Of a stretch of DNA of 38,705 nucleotides, positions 1 to 6,740 are shown one piece after another; position 1 is the first letter of the stretch; the number at the start of each line of letters is the position of its first letter. The notes beneath the pieces were generated by a model. The model was not told the origin of the DNA. It searched no databases and was given only the letters and a program-made list of their open reading frames with translations. Made by a program: the position numbers and the translations under genes. Location: contig CADCVH010000042.1 in assembly GCA_902806085.1 (NCBI GenBank), positions 1 through 38,705 of the forward strand, in the 5' to 3' direction. The DNA is from an uncultured Rubrobacteraceae bacterium. GTDB lineage: Bacteria; Actinomycetota; Rubrobacteria; Rubrobacterales; Rubrobacteraceae.

Positions 1-202
1 GGCATCGCACCGGGGTCGAAGGCGTTGACGGTTATGGGTGCGATGCCGGTACTAGATCCTGCCGCCTTCAGACGGCGATCCAGCTCGTAGACGGCGTAGA
101 TATTGAGAAGCTTGGAAGTGGTGTAGCGTCTCCTCCCGATCGCGCGTAGGCACCCGACCCCAGGGTAGAGGGACGGCCGCGCGGTCAGGTTTCAAACCCG
201 GC
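1..202 (-). pseudogene. Short-chain dehydrogenase/reductase remnant (C-terminal part, runs off the window)
   Basis: Read on the minus strand, this stretch encodes a recognisable piece of a short-chain dehydrogenase/reductase. The active-site pattern Y-T-T-S-K lies at 111-125 and is followed by a helix of the N-I-Y-A-V-Y-E-L type and by V-N-A-F-D-P-G-A-M at the window edge. That order is typical of retinol-dehydrogenase or protochlorophyllide-reductase-like members. Upstream in the same frame there is a TGA at about 200-202 and no Rossmann glycine motif or start codon. The N-terminal cofactor-binding half is therefore missing here. The 3' end lies outside the window. I read it as a gene fragment; a frameshifted full gene is excluded on the visible side. 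Confidence 0.6.
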
Positions 203-247
203 AACGAACGGTCGAGGTTCCCGGCGTCGAGAGCCTGTGACGCGGGG

Positions 248-303
248 CCCGATCTCCGAACAGAGATCGGGCAACGAAAAGGGCCGGGGCAAACCCCCGA
301 CCC
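248..303 (-). terminator. Rho-independent terminator of the NlpC/P60 gene, with a second hairpin
   Basis: On the minus strand, shortly after the NlpC/P60 stop, arms GGGTCGGGG and CCCCGGCCC are separated by a short loop and followed by TTTT (277-303 on the plus strand). This is a textbook intrinsic terminator. A second perfect hairpin (CCCGATCTC / GAGATCGGG, 248-271) follows directly and may back it up. Confidence 0.75.
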
Positions 304-345
304 CTCTCTGGCAAGCTACAGGCTAAGGCCCGAAGCCTGAAGCCT

Positions 346-771
346 CTAGGCTACGTCCACCGCGCCGACGTAGCCGGGGATCTGCGAGATTGGGGTCTCG
401 GTAATAATCCCGTAGTAGGTCGAGGCGTGGATTACCGTGCCGTAGCCGGTGGCGATGCCGACGTGCGAGATGCCGTAGCCGGCCTCGTCGAAGAAGACCA
501 GGTCGCCGGCCGCGCCCGCGGAGGGGTAGCCGTAGCCGTACTGGGCGATCGGGTCGTCGGGCAGGTAGACGCCGAGGTTGGCGTAGACGGCGGAGGTGAA
601 GCCAGAGCAGTCCAGGCCGCCGGACCCGTAAGGGGTACCGATGTAGGCCTGCGCTTCGGCGACGGCCGCCTCGCCGGAGACCGTCTGCGCGGACGCCTCC
701 GAGGGCGCGTTCACCAGGAACACCGCAGACAACACGGCGCACGAGAACAGGGCAACAACAAACTTTCGCAA
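346..771 (-). CDS. Secreted NlpC/P60 family cell-wall hydrolase
   Basis: This 141-residue protein has an N-terminal signal peptide (about residues 1-29, ending A-S-A-Q) followed by a compact NlpC/P60 domain. The catalytic cysteine is in D-C-S-G-F (about residue 55) and the catalytic histidine is in S-H-V-G-I (about residue 103). The family cleaves D-gamma-glutamyl-meso-diaminopimelate or related peptide bonds in peptidoglycan, so an exported role in wall remodelling is expected. There is no SH3 or LysM targeting domain, so it is a minimal form. The TTG start is chosen because GGAGGGGGA lies just upstream and gives a clean signal peptide. It is a single gene, ended by the terminator at 277-303 and divergent from the deacetylase-like gene. 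Confidence 0.85.
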   Translation of the reverse strand: MRKFVVALFSCAVLSAVFLVNAPSEASAQTVSGEAAVAEAQAYIGTPYGSGGLDCSGFTSAVYANLGVYLPDDPIAQYGYGYPSAGAAGDLVFFDEAGYGISHVGIATGYGTVIHASTYYGIITETPISQIPGYVGAVDVA

Positions 772-792
772 GGAGATCCCCCTCCATATTCG

Positions 793-809
793 CTTACAAC
801 CACTTACAA
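793..809 (-). repeat. Two direct repeats TTGTAAG upstream of the NlpC/P60 gene
   Basis: On the minus strand TTGTAAG occurs twice with a 10-bp period, just upstream of the ribosome binding site of the NlpC/P60 gene. One helical turn of spacing would suit a regulator site, but the function is unknown and chance is possible for a 7-mer. Confidence 0.3.
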
Positions 810-902
810 GGCCGGGATGGTATCAGGGATCGGCGAGGCTTCAAGGAACTTTTTGGAGAAGGGGTGACCCGGCGCCCTGCGTCGGCCGTCTCTGGCGCGG
901 CC

Positions 903-932
903 TTGTCACCGGTGGGCCTCCCGCCGGATAAT
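903..932 (+). promoter_or_regulatory. Sigma70-like promoter for the deacetylase-phosphoribosyltransferase genes
   Basis: TTGTCA (903-908) and GATAAT (927-932) are separated by 18 bp, close to the vegetative consensus. They lie about 40 bp upstream of the TTG start at 971. Confidence 0.6.
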
Positions 933-970
933 GGGTGCAGTAGCGGAGACGAGAACCTGGAGCGTGAAGC

Positions 971-1981
971 TTGCACGTCTACAGCGACCCGGCGCTGGAG
1001 CGCCACGTGAACGACCTCTCCGGTGTCGAGAACCCGGAGCGGTTCCCGGCGGCCGTCGCGGGCGTGGAGGAGGCGGAGCGCGGCGGGACGCCGGTCGAGT
1101 GGCCCCCCTGCCGGCCGGCAGGGGGGGAGGAGATCCTCGCCGTCCACGAGCCGGCTTACCTGGACCGCTTGAGGGGCCTCTCCGACGCCGGTGGGGGCTA
1201 CCTGGATCCTGACACGGCGATGGGCCCCGGCTCCTTCGAGGCCGCGGCGCTCGCGAGCGGGGCCGCCTGCGGGGCGGTGGAGAGCGCCCTGGGCGGGGAG
1301 CCGTCCCTGGCCGCCATCCGGCCGCCGGGGCACCACGCGGGCGCCGGCTATGCGATGGGCTTCTGCCTACTCAACCACGCCGCGGTGGCCGCCGCGTACG
1401 CCCGCTCGCTCGGGGTCGAGAGGGTGGCGGTCTTGGACTGGGACGTCCACCACGGCAACGGCACCCAGGACGTCTTCTACGCCGACGGAGCGGTGCTCTA
1501 CCTCTCGACCCACCGGAGTCCCTTCTACCCCGGCACCGGGCGGGTCGGCGAGACCGGAGAGGGGGAGGGACGGGGGTTCACGGCCAACGTGCCGCTTCCG
1601 GCGCGATCGGGGGAGGACGTCTACGCGGCGGTGTTTGCCGGGGTTCTCGTCCCGATGCTACGGGAGTTCGATCCGGGGCTAGTGGTCGTCTCCGCCGGCT
1701 ACGACGCCCACGCGGCGGACCCGCTCGGGGGCATGGGGCTCGAGGCCGGCTCTTTCGGGCGGTTTGCCGCCCTGATCTGCGCCGCGGCCCGCGAGGTTGG
1801 GGCGCCCCCGCCGGCTTTCGTGCTGGAGGGCGGCTACGACCTCGGCGCCCTTACCCAGAGCGTAGCCGCGACCGTGCGCGGGGCGTACGAGGACGCCCCC
1901 GAATGGGAATACGCAGGCGGCGTGCGGCCCGTGGAGGAGGCCCGCTCGGCCCTGGCCCCCTTCTGGAAGAGCCTCCGGTAA
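971..1981 (+). CDS. Histone deacetylase family / acetylpolyamine amidohydrolase-like hydrolase
   Basis: This 336-residue arginase/deacetylase-fold enzyme carries the class I/II deacetylase motifs in order: R-P-P-G-H-H (about residue 117), G-F-C-L-L-N, D-W-D-V-H-H-G-N-G-T (about 155) with metal ligands, S-A-G-Y-D-A-H (about 240), and E-G-G-Y-D near the C-terminus. The family removes acyl groups from amines (acetyl-lysine, acetylpolyamines) using Zn2+. The true substrate cannot be told from sequence. The TTG start gives a normal N-terminus (H-V-Y-S-D-P) but has only a weak Shine-Dalgarno (GGAG). It leads a plus-strand run of genes, and the following phosphoribosyltransferase starts 25 nt after its stop. 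Confidence 0.88.
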   Translation: MHVYSDPALERHVNDLSGVENPERFPAAVAGVEEAERGGTPVEWPPCRPAGGEEILAVHEPAYLDRLRGLSDAGGGYLDPDTAMGPGSFEAAALASGAACGAVESALGGEPSLAAIRPPGHHAGAGYAMGFCLLNHAAVAAAYARSLGVERVAVLDWDVHHGNGTQDVFYADGAVLYLSTHRSPFYPGTGRVGETGEGEGRGFTANVPLPARSGEDVYAAVFAGVLVPMLREFDPGLVVVSAGYDAHAADPLGGMGLEAGSFGRFAALICAAAREVGAPPPAFVLEGGYDLGALTQSVAATVRGAYEDAPEWEYAGGVRPVEEARSALAPFWKSLR

Positions 1982-2006
1982 GGCCCAGGTGAGGAGGTTG
2001 GCCGGG

Positions 2007-2666
2007 ATGATCGGCGCGGGTCCGCCCTTCAGGGACCGGAGGGACGCCGGAGAGAAGCTGGCCACACGCCTGATCCAGCACCGCGACCGACGCCCCGTCG
2101 TGTTCGCGCTTCCGAGGGGAGGGGTGCCCGTCGGGTACGAGGTCGCGCTCGCCCTCGACGCCCCGCTCGACGTGATCGTGGCCCGCAAGCTGGGCGCCCC
2201 GGACCAGCCCGAGTACGGGATCGGGGCCGTCGCGCCGGGCGTGCGCGTCCTGAACGAAGGGGCGGTCCGGCGGCTCGGCATCCCCGAGGAGTACCTCGAC
2301 CGGATCACGCACCTGGAGACCGCCGAGGTGGAGCGGCGCCTCCTGCACTTCAGGGGGGACCTCTCGGAGGCCGACGTCTCCGGCCGCACCGCCATCCTCG
2401 TAGACGATGGCCTCGCAACCGGCGTCACGGCCAGGGCCGCCGTCGAGGCGCTGCGTCTCAGGGGACCGGAACGCATCGTGCTGGCCGTCCCCGTCTGCGC
2501 CGCCCAGACGGCGGAACTGTTCCGGACGGAGGTGGACGATGTGGTCTGCCTGAAGTGCCCGTCTGACCTCGGGGCCATCGGCTTCTGGTACCGCGATTTC
2601 GAGCAGACCCCCGACGAAGAGGTCGTCCGCCTGCTCGAAGACTCCAGGCGAAGGCCCCCGAGCTGA
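2007..2666 (+). CDS. Phosphoribosyltransferase domain protein
   Basis: This type I phosphoribosyltransferase-like protein of about 219 residues has a PRPP-binding loop I-L-V-D-D-G-L-A-T-G-V-T (about residue 130) and an N-terminal region A-L-P-R-G-G-V-P-V-G-Y, typical of the stand-alone predicted phosphoribosyltransferases of COG1926. These are often found beside stress or hydrolase genes and their substrate is usually unknown. The ATG at 2007 is preferred over an upstream GTG at 1989 because GAGGAGG (1991-1997) sits 9 nt before it. It follows the deacetylase-like gene by 25 nt, so co-transcription is likely. Confidence 0.82.
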   Translation: MIGAGPPFRDRRDAGEKLATRLIQHRDRRPVVFALPRGGVPVGYEVALALDAPLDVIVARKLGAPDQPEYGIGAVAPGVRVLNEGAVRRLGIPEEYLDRITHLETAEVERRLLHFRGDLSEADVSGRTAILVDDGLATGVTARAAVEALRLRGPERIVLAVPVCAAQTAELFRTEVDDVVCLKCPSDLGAIGFWYRDFEQTPDEEVVRLLEDSRRRPPS

Positions 2667-2704
2667 CGCGGCGACCGGCCGATGGGAGAAGCCGGGTGAC
2701 CCGG

Positions 2705-2710
2705 TAGAAT
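2705..2710 (+). promoter_or_regulatory. Candidate -10 box for the SRAP gene
   Basis: TAGAAT at 2705-2710 matches the -10 consensus. It would start a transcript near 2717 that carries the structured leader ahead of the SRAP gene. No good -35 is visible. Confidence 0.4.
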
Positions 2711-2729
2711 AAAGGGGCTGTTGGCTATC

Positions 2730-2783
2730 GGCTTTCGACGGTCGGCCCCCGGCTTTGGCCGACGCCGAAAGCCCCCGAAGGGG
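2730..2783 (+). promoter_or_regulatory. Strongly structured 5' leader immediately ahead of the SRAP gene
   Basis: Two nested perfect stems are present: GGCTTTCG (2730-2737) with CGAAAGCC (2766-2773), and inside it GTCGGCC (2741-2747) with GGCCGAC (2757-2763), capped by a 9-nt loop. A short CCCC-GAA-GGGG hairpin (2773-2783) follows at once and overlaps the GGGGTGAGG ribosome binding site. No ORF occupies this stretch. It could control translation or attenuate transcription, or it could be the terminator of the preceding gene; there is no T-tract to support the last option. Confidence 0.5.
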
Positions 2784-2791
2784 TGAGGTTC

Positions 2792-3448
2792 ATGTGCGGT
2801 AGGTACACCTTGACGGTCCCCGTGGACAGGCTGGCCGCGGAGTTCGACCTGGACGAGGTCAGGGGGGAGCCCACGGCCAACTTCAACGTCGCCCCGACGC
2901 AGGAGGTCGCGGCGATACTGGCCGAGAACGGAGGCAGGCGGCTGGAGATGCTCCGGTGGGGGCTCGTGCCCTCGTGGGCGGACGACCCGGGGATCGGGGC
3001 GCGCATGATAAACGCCCGCAGCGAGACCGCCCCGGAGAAGCCCTCTTTCCGCGGCGCGTTCCGCCGTCGCCGGTGCCTGATACCGGCCGACGGCTTCTAC
3101 GAGTGGAAGCGCGAGGAGGGCGGCAAGCAGCCCTACTACATCCACATGAACGACGGGCGCCCCTTCGCCTTCGCCGGGCTCTGGGAGAGCTGGAACGACG
3201 GTGAGATCCGCTCTTGCACCATCCTCACGACCTCCGCAAACGAGCTCGTCGGGGAGGTGCACGAGAGGATGCCCGTGATCCTGCCCGCCGAAGAGCGCGA
3301 CGCCTGGCTCGACCCGGAGGCCGAGAGGGAGGAGCTCGCCTCCCTGCTGCGCCCCTACCCCGGCGACGACCTCGAGACGTTCCCCGTCAGCCGCTTCGTC
3401 AACAGCCCTCGCAACAACGACGAGCGCTGCATAAAACCCGCCGCTTGA
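2792..3448 (+). CDS. SOS response-associated peptidase (SRAP / HMCES / YedK family)
   Basis: The start is fixed by the family: the mature protein must begin with Cys2, and ATG at 2792 gives M-C-G-R-Y. A GTG nine bases upstream would bury the cysteine. The 218-residue protein shows N-F-N-V-A-P-T (active-site Asn region), N-A-R-S-E-T (catalytic Glu), G-F-Y-E-W and V-H-E-R-M-P-V (catalytic His). SRAP proteins crosslink covalently, through the Cys2 thiazolidine, to abasic sites in single-stranded DNA and protect the replication fork. The stop overlaps the TTG start of psuG (TTGA), so the two are translationally coupled. Confidence 0.92.
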   Translation: MCGRYTLTVPVDRLAAEFDLDEVRGEPTANFNVAPTQEVAAILAENGGRRLEMLRWGLVPSWADDPGIGARMINARSETAPEKPSFRGAFRRRRCLIPADGFYEWKREEGGKQPYYIHMNDGRPFAFAGLWESWNDGEIRSCTILTTSANELVGEVHERMPVILPAEERDAWLDPEAEREELASLLRPYPGDDLETFPVSRFVNSPRNNDERCIKPAA

Positions 3449-4356
3449 GCCTGGCCATTCGGCCCGAGGTGGCGGAGGCCCTCGAAAGGGGGGGGCCCGT
3501 GGTGGCGCTGGAGTCCACCCTGATCTCGCACGGCCTCCCCCACCCGGATAACCTGGAGGTGGCCCGCGAGTCCGAACGCCTCGTCCGCGAGGGGGGCGCC
3601 GTCCCCGCCACGATCGGCGTCGTGGGCGGCACCCCGAAGGTCGGGCTGGACGGGGCTGAGCTAAAGCTCATGGCGACCTCAGACGGCGTCGAGAAGCTCT
3701 CGGCGAGGGATCTTCCCGTTGCAGCCGCCAAGGGCCTGCACGGGGCGACGACCGTGGCCGCCACGGCGCACCTGGCGGCGATCGCGGGGATAAGGCTCTT
3801 CGCGACCGGGGGCCTCGGGGGCGTGCACCGGGGGGCCCGGGAGAGCTGGGACGTCTCGGCTGACCTCGCCGCCCTCGCCCGGACTCCGGTCGCGGTGGTC
3901 TGCTCTGGCGTGAAGTCCATCCTCGACGTGCCCGCCACCCTCGAGTACCTGGAGACGCTCGGCGTGCCCGTCGTCGGGTTCCGCACCAGGCGGTTTCCCG
4001 GTTTCTACCTGGCCGACTCGGGCAGCCCGCTCGCGTGGTCGGTGGGGGACGAGGGCGAGGCGGCGCGCCTGATCCTGGCGACGGCGGATCTTCTACCCGA
4101 CCACCCCGGACTCGTCGTCGCCAACCCCCTTGCCGAGGGGGATCAGCTCGACCCGGCCCTCCATGACCGCGCCCTTCGGGCCGGCCTCGAAGAGATGGAG
4201 AGGCGGGGCGTGCGGGGCGGGGACGTCACGCCGTTCTTGCTGGACCGTTTCGCGACGGAGACGGGGGGTGAGAGCCTGCGGGTCAACAAGAGGATCATAC
4301 AGGGCAACGCCGGGCTCGCCGCCCGAATCGCCGTCGCGCTCGCCGGAACCTCCTGA
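3445..4356 (+). CDS. psuG: Pseudouridine-5'-phosphate glycosidase
   Basis: This protein of about 303 residues breaks pseudouridine 5'-phosphate into uracil and ribose 5-phosphate. Family landmarks are [14 protein letters not shown] near the N-terminus, the catalytic-lysine region [24 protein letters not shown], and G-V-K-S-I-L-D. Its length is normal. The TTG start at 3445 overlaps the SRAP stop; a GTG at 3469 is a possible alternative but would clip the conserved N-terminal helix. It is followed after 3 nt by the kinase that makes its substrate, forming the usual psuG-psuK salvage pair. Confidence 0.92.
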   Translation: MSLAIRPEVAEALERGGPVVALESTLISHGLPHPDNLEVARESERLVREGGAVPATIGVVGGTPKVGLDGAELKLMATSDGVEKLSARDLPVAAAKGLHGATTVAATAHLAAIAGIRLFATGGLGGVHRGARESWDVSADLAALARTPVAVVCSGVKSILDVPATLEYLETLGVPVVGFRTRRFPGFYLADSGSPLAWSVGDEGEAARLILATADLLPDHPGLVVANPLAEGDQLDPALHDRALRAGLEEMERRGVRGGDVTPFLLDRFATETGGESLRVNKRIIQGNAGLAARIAVALAGTS

Positions 4357-4359
4357 TCC

Positions 4360-5250
4360 TTGGCGGACCCGCGCGTCCTGGTGATCGGGGACCTGCTCTA
4401 CGACCTGCTCGCCAAGGCGGACGGGGAGGTCGTGCTCGGGACGGACACCTTCGTCCCCATCCGGGTCGCCGCGGGCGGCTCGGGCGCGAACGCCGCGGCC
4501 TGGCTCGCCTCCTCGGGCGTCGAGACGCGCTTCGTCGGCCGGGTGGGGGACGACGTCTTTGGCGAATTCCTTAACGGGGAGATGGAACGCGCGGGCGTGG
4601 AGGCGCACCTGGCCCACGACCCTTCGCTGCGGACGGGCAAGGTCTTCGTGCTGGTGGACGGGGCGGGGGAGCGGACCATGATCACGGACAGGGGCGCGGG
4701 CGAGGCCCTTGGCCCCAACGACCTGCCCGAAGACCTCTTTGGCGGCGGGCACCTCCACCTCTCAGGCTACACGTTCTCCGGCGGCAGCCGCCGGGAGGCC
4801 GCGGCGAAAGCGCTGCGCCTCGCCCGCGATGCCGGCATGACCGTCTCCGTGGACCCCTCGTCTGTGCCCCTGCTGGGGTCCATCGGCCCGGAGCGTTTCC
4901 TGGGGTGGACCCGCGGCGCGGACCTCCTCTTCCCGAACCTGGCGGAGGGGGAGACCCTGACCGGCGAGCGGGACCCGGACCTCATCCTGGAGAAGCTGCT
5001 GTCGCACTACCCCGCCGTCGCCCTCAAGCTCGGTCCCGAAGGGGCCGTGTACGCGGATGGCACGGGGAACCCGCTCCGGGTACCGGCGGCGTCGGCCCGG
5101 GCCGAGGACACGACGGGCGCCGGCGATGCTTTCTGCGCGGGTTTTCTGGCCGCCTGGCTCGACGGCGGATCGCCGGAGGAGGCGCTGCGGCGGGGGGCCG
5201 GGGTCGCGGCAAGGGCCGTCGGGCGGGTCGGGGCGCGTCCGGGGGACTAG
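4360..5250 (+). CDS. PfkB-family carbohydrate kinase, probable pseudouridine kinase
   Basis: This ribokinase-fold protein of 296 residues has the glycine-rich substrate motif G-G-S-G-A-N-A-A (about residue 39), V-G-R-V-G-D-D-V-F-G, and the C-terminal PfkB signature D-T-T-G-A-G-D-A-F-C-A-G-F (about residue 249) with the catalytic Asp. Members phosphorylate ribose, adenosine, fructose derivatives or pseudouridine. Location 3 nt after psuG makes pseudouridine the most likely substrate (PsuK role). The start is TTG with a weak ribosome binding site, consistent with translational coupling to psuG. PfkB kinases are hard to assign by sequence alone. Confidence 0.83.
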   Translation: MADPRVLVIGDLLYDLLAKADGEVVLGTDTFVPIRVAAGGSGANAAAWLASSGVETRFVGRVGDDVFGEFLNGEMERAGVEAHLAHDPSLRTGKVFVLVDGAGERTMITDRGAGEALGPNDLPEDLFGGGHLHLSGYTFSGGSRREAAAKALRLARDAGMTVSVDPSSVPLLGSIGPERFLGWTRGADLLFPNLAEGETLTGERDPDLILEKLLSHYPAVALKLGPEGAVYADGTGNPLRVPAASARAEDTTGAGDAFCAGFLAAWLDGGSPEEALRRGAGVAARAVGRVGARPGD

Positions 5251-5342
5251 AGGATGGCCGCGCCTTCAGCGCCCGTGGGTAGATCCGTAGTAAGTTCTGG
5301 TCCGTAGGTAACTTTACGAGAACTTGACGGAAGGGTCCGGCC

Positions 5343-6131
5343 TTGAGCATCGAAAGTACGCAACCGAAGCGCGGTGACGGCCGGCGGGGGCTCCTCGTCC
5401 TGGCCCTGGCCTGCGTCTTCGCGTTCCTCCCGACTGCCTGCGGCGGGGAGGCCTCGGACGGCGCGCAGGGGGACCCGGGCGGGGGGTCGCAAGGGGAGGC
5501 CGCGAAGGAGGCGAAGCCTTCGGAGGGCAAGCCGGGGAAGACGAAAGCATCGCCCGAGGAGACGACCGCAGCGAAAGCGTCCTCCGGCGAGGCCGCCGAG
5601 CTGGCGGAGGCCAGGGTGAGCCCAGATGAGATCCAGAACATGCTCCCGGCCGACGGGAAGCAGCCGGACCCGGCCCGCCCCCTGCCCGAGGACCCGCCGG
5701 AGGGCATCGAGGTCTACCCGGCCACCACGAACAGGACCACCGGGGAGCCCATCGAGTACGGCCGCACGCCGCCGACCAACGGCGACCACGACCCCCTGTG
5801 GCAGAACTGCGGCGCCTACGAGAAGCCCATAAAAGACCGGCACGCGGTTCACAGCATGGACCACGGGGTCGTCTGGATCACCCACGGACCGGACCTGCCC
5901 GCCACGCAGGTGAAAAAGCTGCGCTCCTACGGCGACGAAGACTACGTCATAGTAAGCCCCTACCCGGGCCAGGAGGCGCCGGTGGTCGCGACCTCCTGGC
6001 GCGTCCAGCTAGAACTTGACGGCGCCGACGATCCGCGCCTCCGGCGGTTCGTGGACGGCTTCCGCCGCTCCGAGATAGCCCCTCTCTCCGGCAACCGCTG
6101 CTCTTTGGGCGTCGGGAACCCGCAAGGGTAG
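5343..6131 (+). CDS. DUF3105 domain lipoprotein
   Basis: This protein of 262 residues has a lipoprotein signal peptide (lipobox L-P-T-A-C, Cys about residue 33). A low-complexity linker rich in Gly, Glu, Lys and Ala spans about residues 34-95. The C-terminal DUF3105 domain (about 115-255) has the conserved H-D-P-L-W-Q-N-C-G and H-S-M-D-H-G-V-V-W-I-T patterns. The function of DUF3105 is not known; the conserved His and Cys residues suggest metal or redox chemistry outside the cell. The TTG start follows GGAAGG by about 9 nt. It ends opposite the RTX-protein gene. Confidence 0.8.
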   Translation: MSIESTQPKRGDGRRGLLVLALACVFAFLPTACGGEASDGAQGDPGGGSQGEAAKEAKPSEGKPGKTKASPEETTAAKASSGEAAELAEARVSPDEIQNMLPADGKQPDPARPLPEDPPEGIEVYPATTNRTTGEPIEYGRTPPTNGDHDPLWQNCGAYEKPIKDRHAVHSMDHGVVWITHGPDLPATQVKKLRSYGDEDYVIVSPYPGQEAPVVATSWRVQLELDGADDPRLRRFVDGFRRSEIAPLSGNRCSLGVGNPQG

Positions 6132-6135
6132 GCAG

Positions 6136-6165
6136 GGGCGGCCCCCGCAGGGACGGGGACTGCCC
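6136..6165. terminator. GC-rich hairpin between convergent genes
   Basis: Arms GGGCGGCCCCCG (6136-6147) and CGGGGACTGCCC (6154-6165) pair with two imperfect positions in the gap between the converging DUF3105 and RTX genes. There is no T-tract, so it may act as a bidirectional, factor-assisted terminator. Confidence 0.5.
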
Positions 6166-6170
6166 GCGGT

Positions 6171-6689
6171 TCAGCGGACCGTTACGATCTCGCAGCTCGA
6201 GAGGCGCACGAAGTCCTCGAAGCTCTGGCGTCCGAGGTCGGCCCCGTCGACGACGGCGGTGTCGTTGCCGATGCCGCAGCTCACGGAGTCCTTTATGTTG
6301 TCGCCGGCCACGTTGATAAAGTCGTCCCCCGCGTTGCCTTCGACGACCTCCGTGCCGGAGCCACCGTAGATCTCGTCGCCGACGGGGCCGCCGGAGAGGT
6401 TGTCGTTGCCGGCGTTGCCGGATATCTTGTCGGCGCCGTAGTCGCCGTTGATGGTGTCGAGGCCCTCCCCACCGTACATCACGTCGGCGTTGTAGCTGCC
6501 GGTCATCACGTCGTTGCCGCCGCGGCCGGACATCCTGTCGATGCCGCCGGTGCCCCGCATCCTGTCTTCGTTGTTTGTGCCGACGCAGGTCCCGCCCTTA
6601 CAGTTGATGGTCGTCGCGGCGAACGCGATGCCCGTCACCAACAGCAGCATCGTCCCCGCGGTCGCGAGCAGCACCGTAGTTTTCCTCAT
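6171..6689 (-). CDS. Secreted RTX-type calcium-binding repeat protein
   Basis: This 172-residue protein has a signal peptide (about residues 1-25, ending A-F-A-A) followed by roughly nine-residue glycine/aspartate repeats of the G-G-x-G-x-D type (G-R-G-G-N-D-V, Y-G-G-E-G-L-D-T, S-G-N-A-G-N-D-N and so on) from about residue 48 to 125. Such parallel beta-roll repeats bind Ca2+ after export. Two conserved cysteines lie near the C-terminus. AAGGAGG sits 10 nt upstream of the ATG. It lies only 51 nt downstream of phoD on the same strand with no clear terminator between, so it may be co-expressed under the phosphate-type promoter. PhoD enzymes need Ca2+; a functional link is inference. Confidence 0.8.
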   Translation of the reverse strand: MRKTTVLLATAGTMLLLVTGIAFAATTINCKGGTCVGTNNEDRMRGTGGIDRMSGRGGNDVMTGSYNADVMYGGEGLDTINGDYGADKISGNAGNDNLSGGPVGDEIYGGSGTEVVEGNAGDDFINVAGDNIKDSVSCGIGNDTAVVDGADLGRQSFEDFVRLSSCEIVTVR

Positions 6690-6740
6690 TTGTTAGTTAC
6701 CTCCTTTATTGAATCTCTGGCTACTACGGACGGCCGTCCC

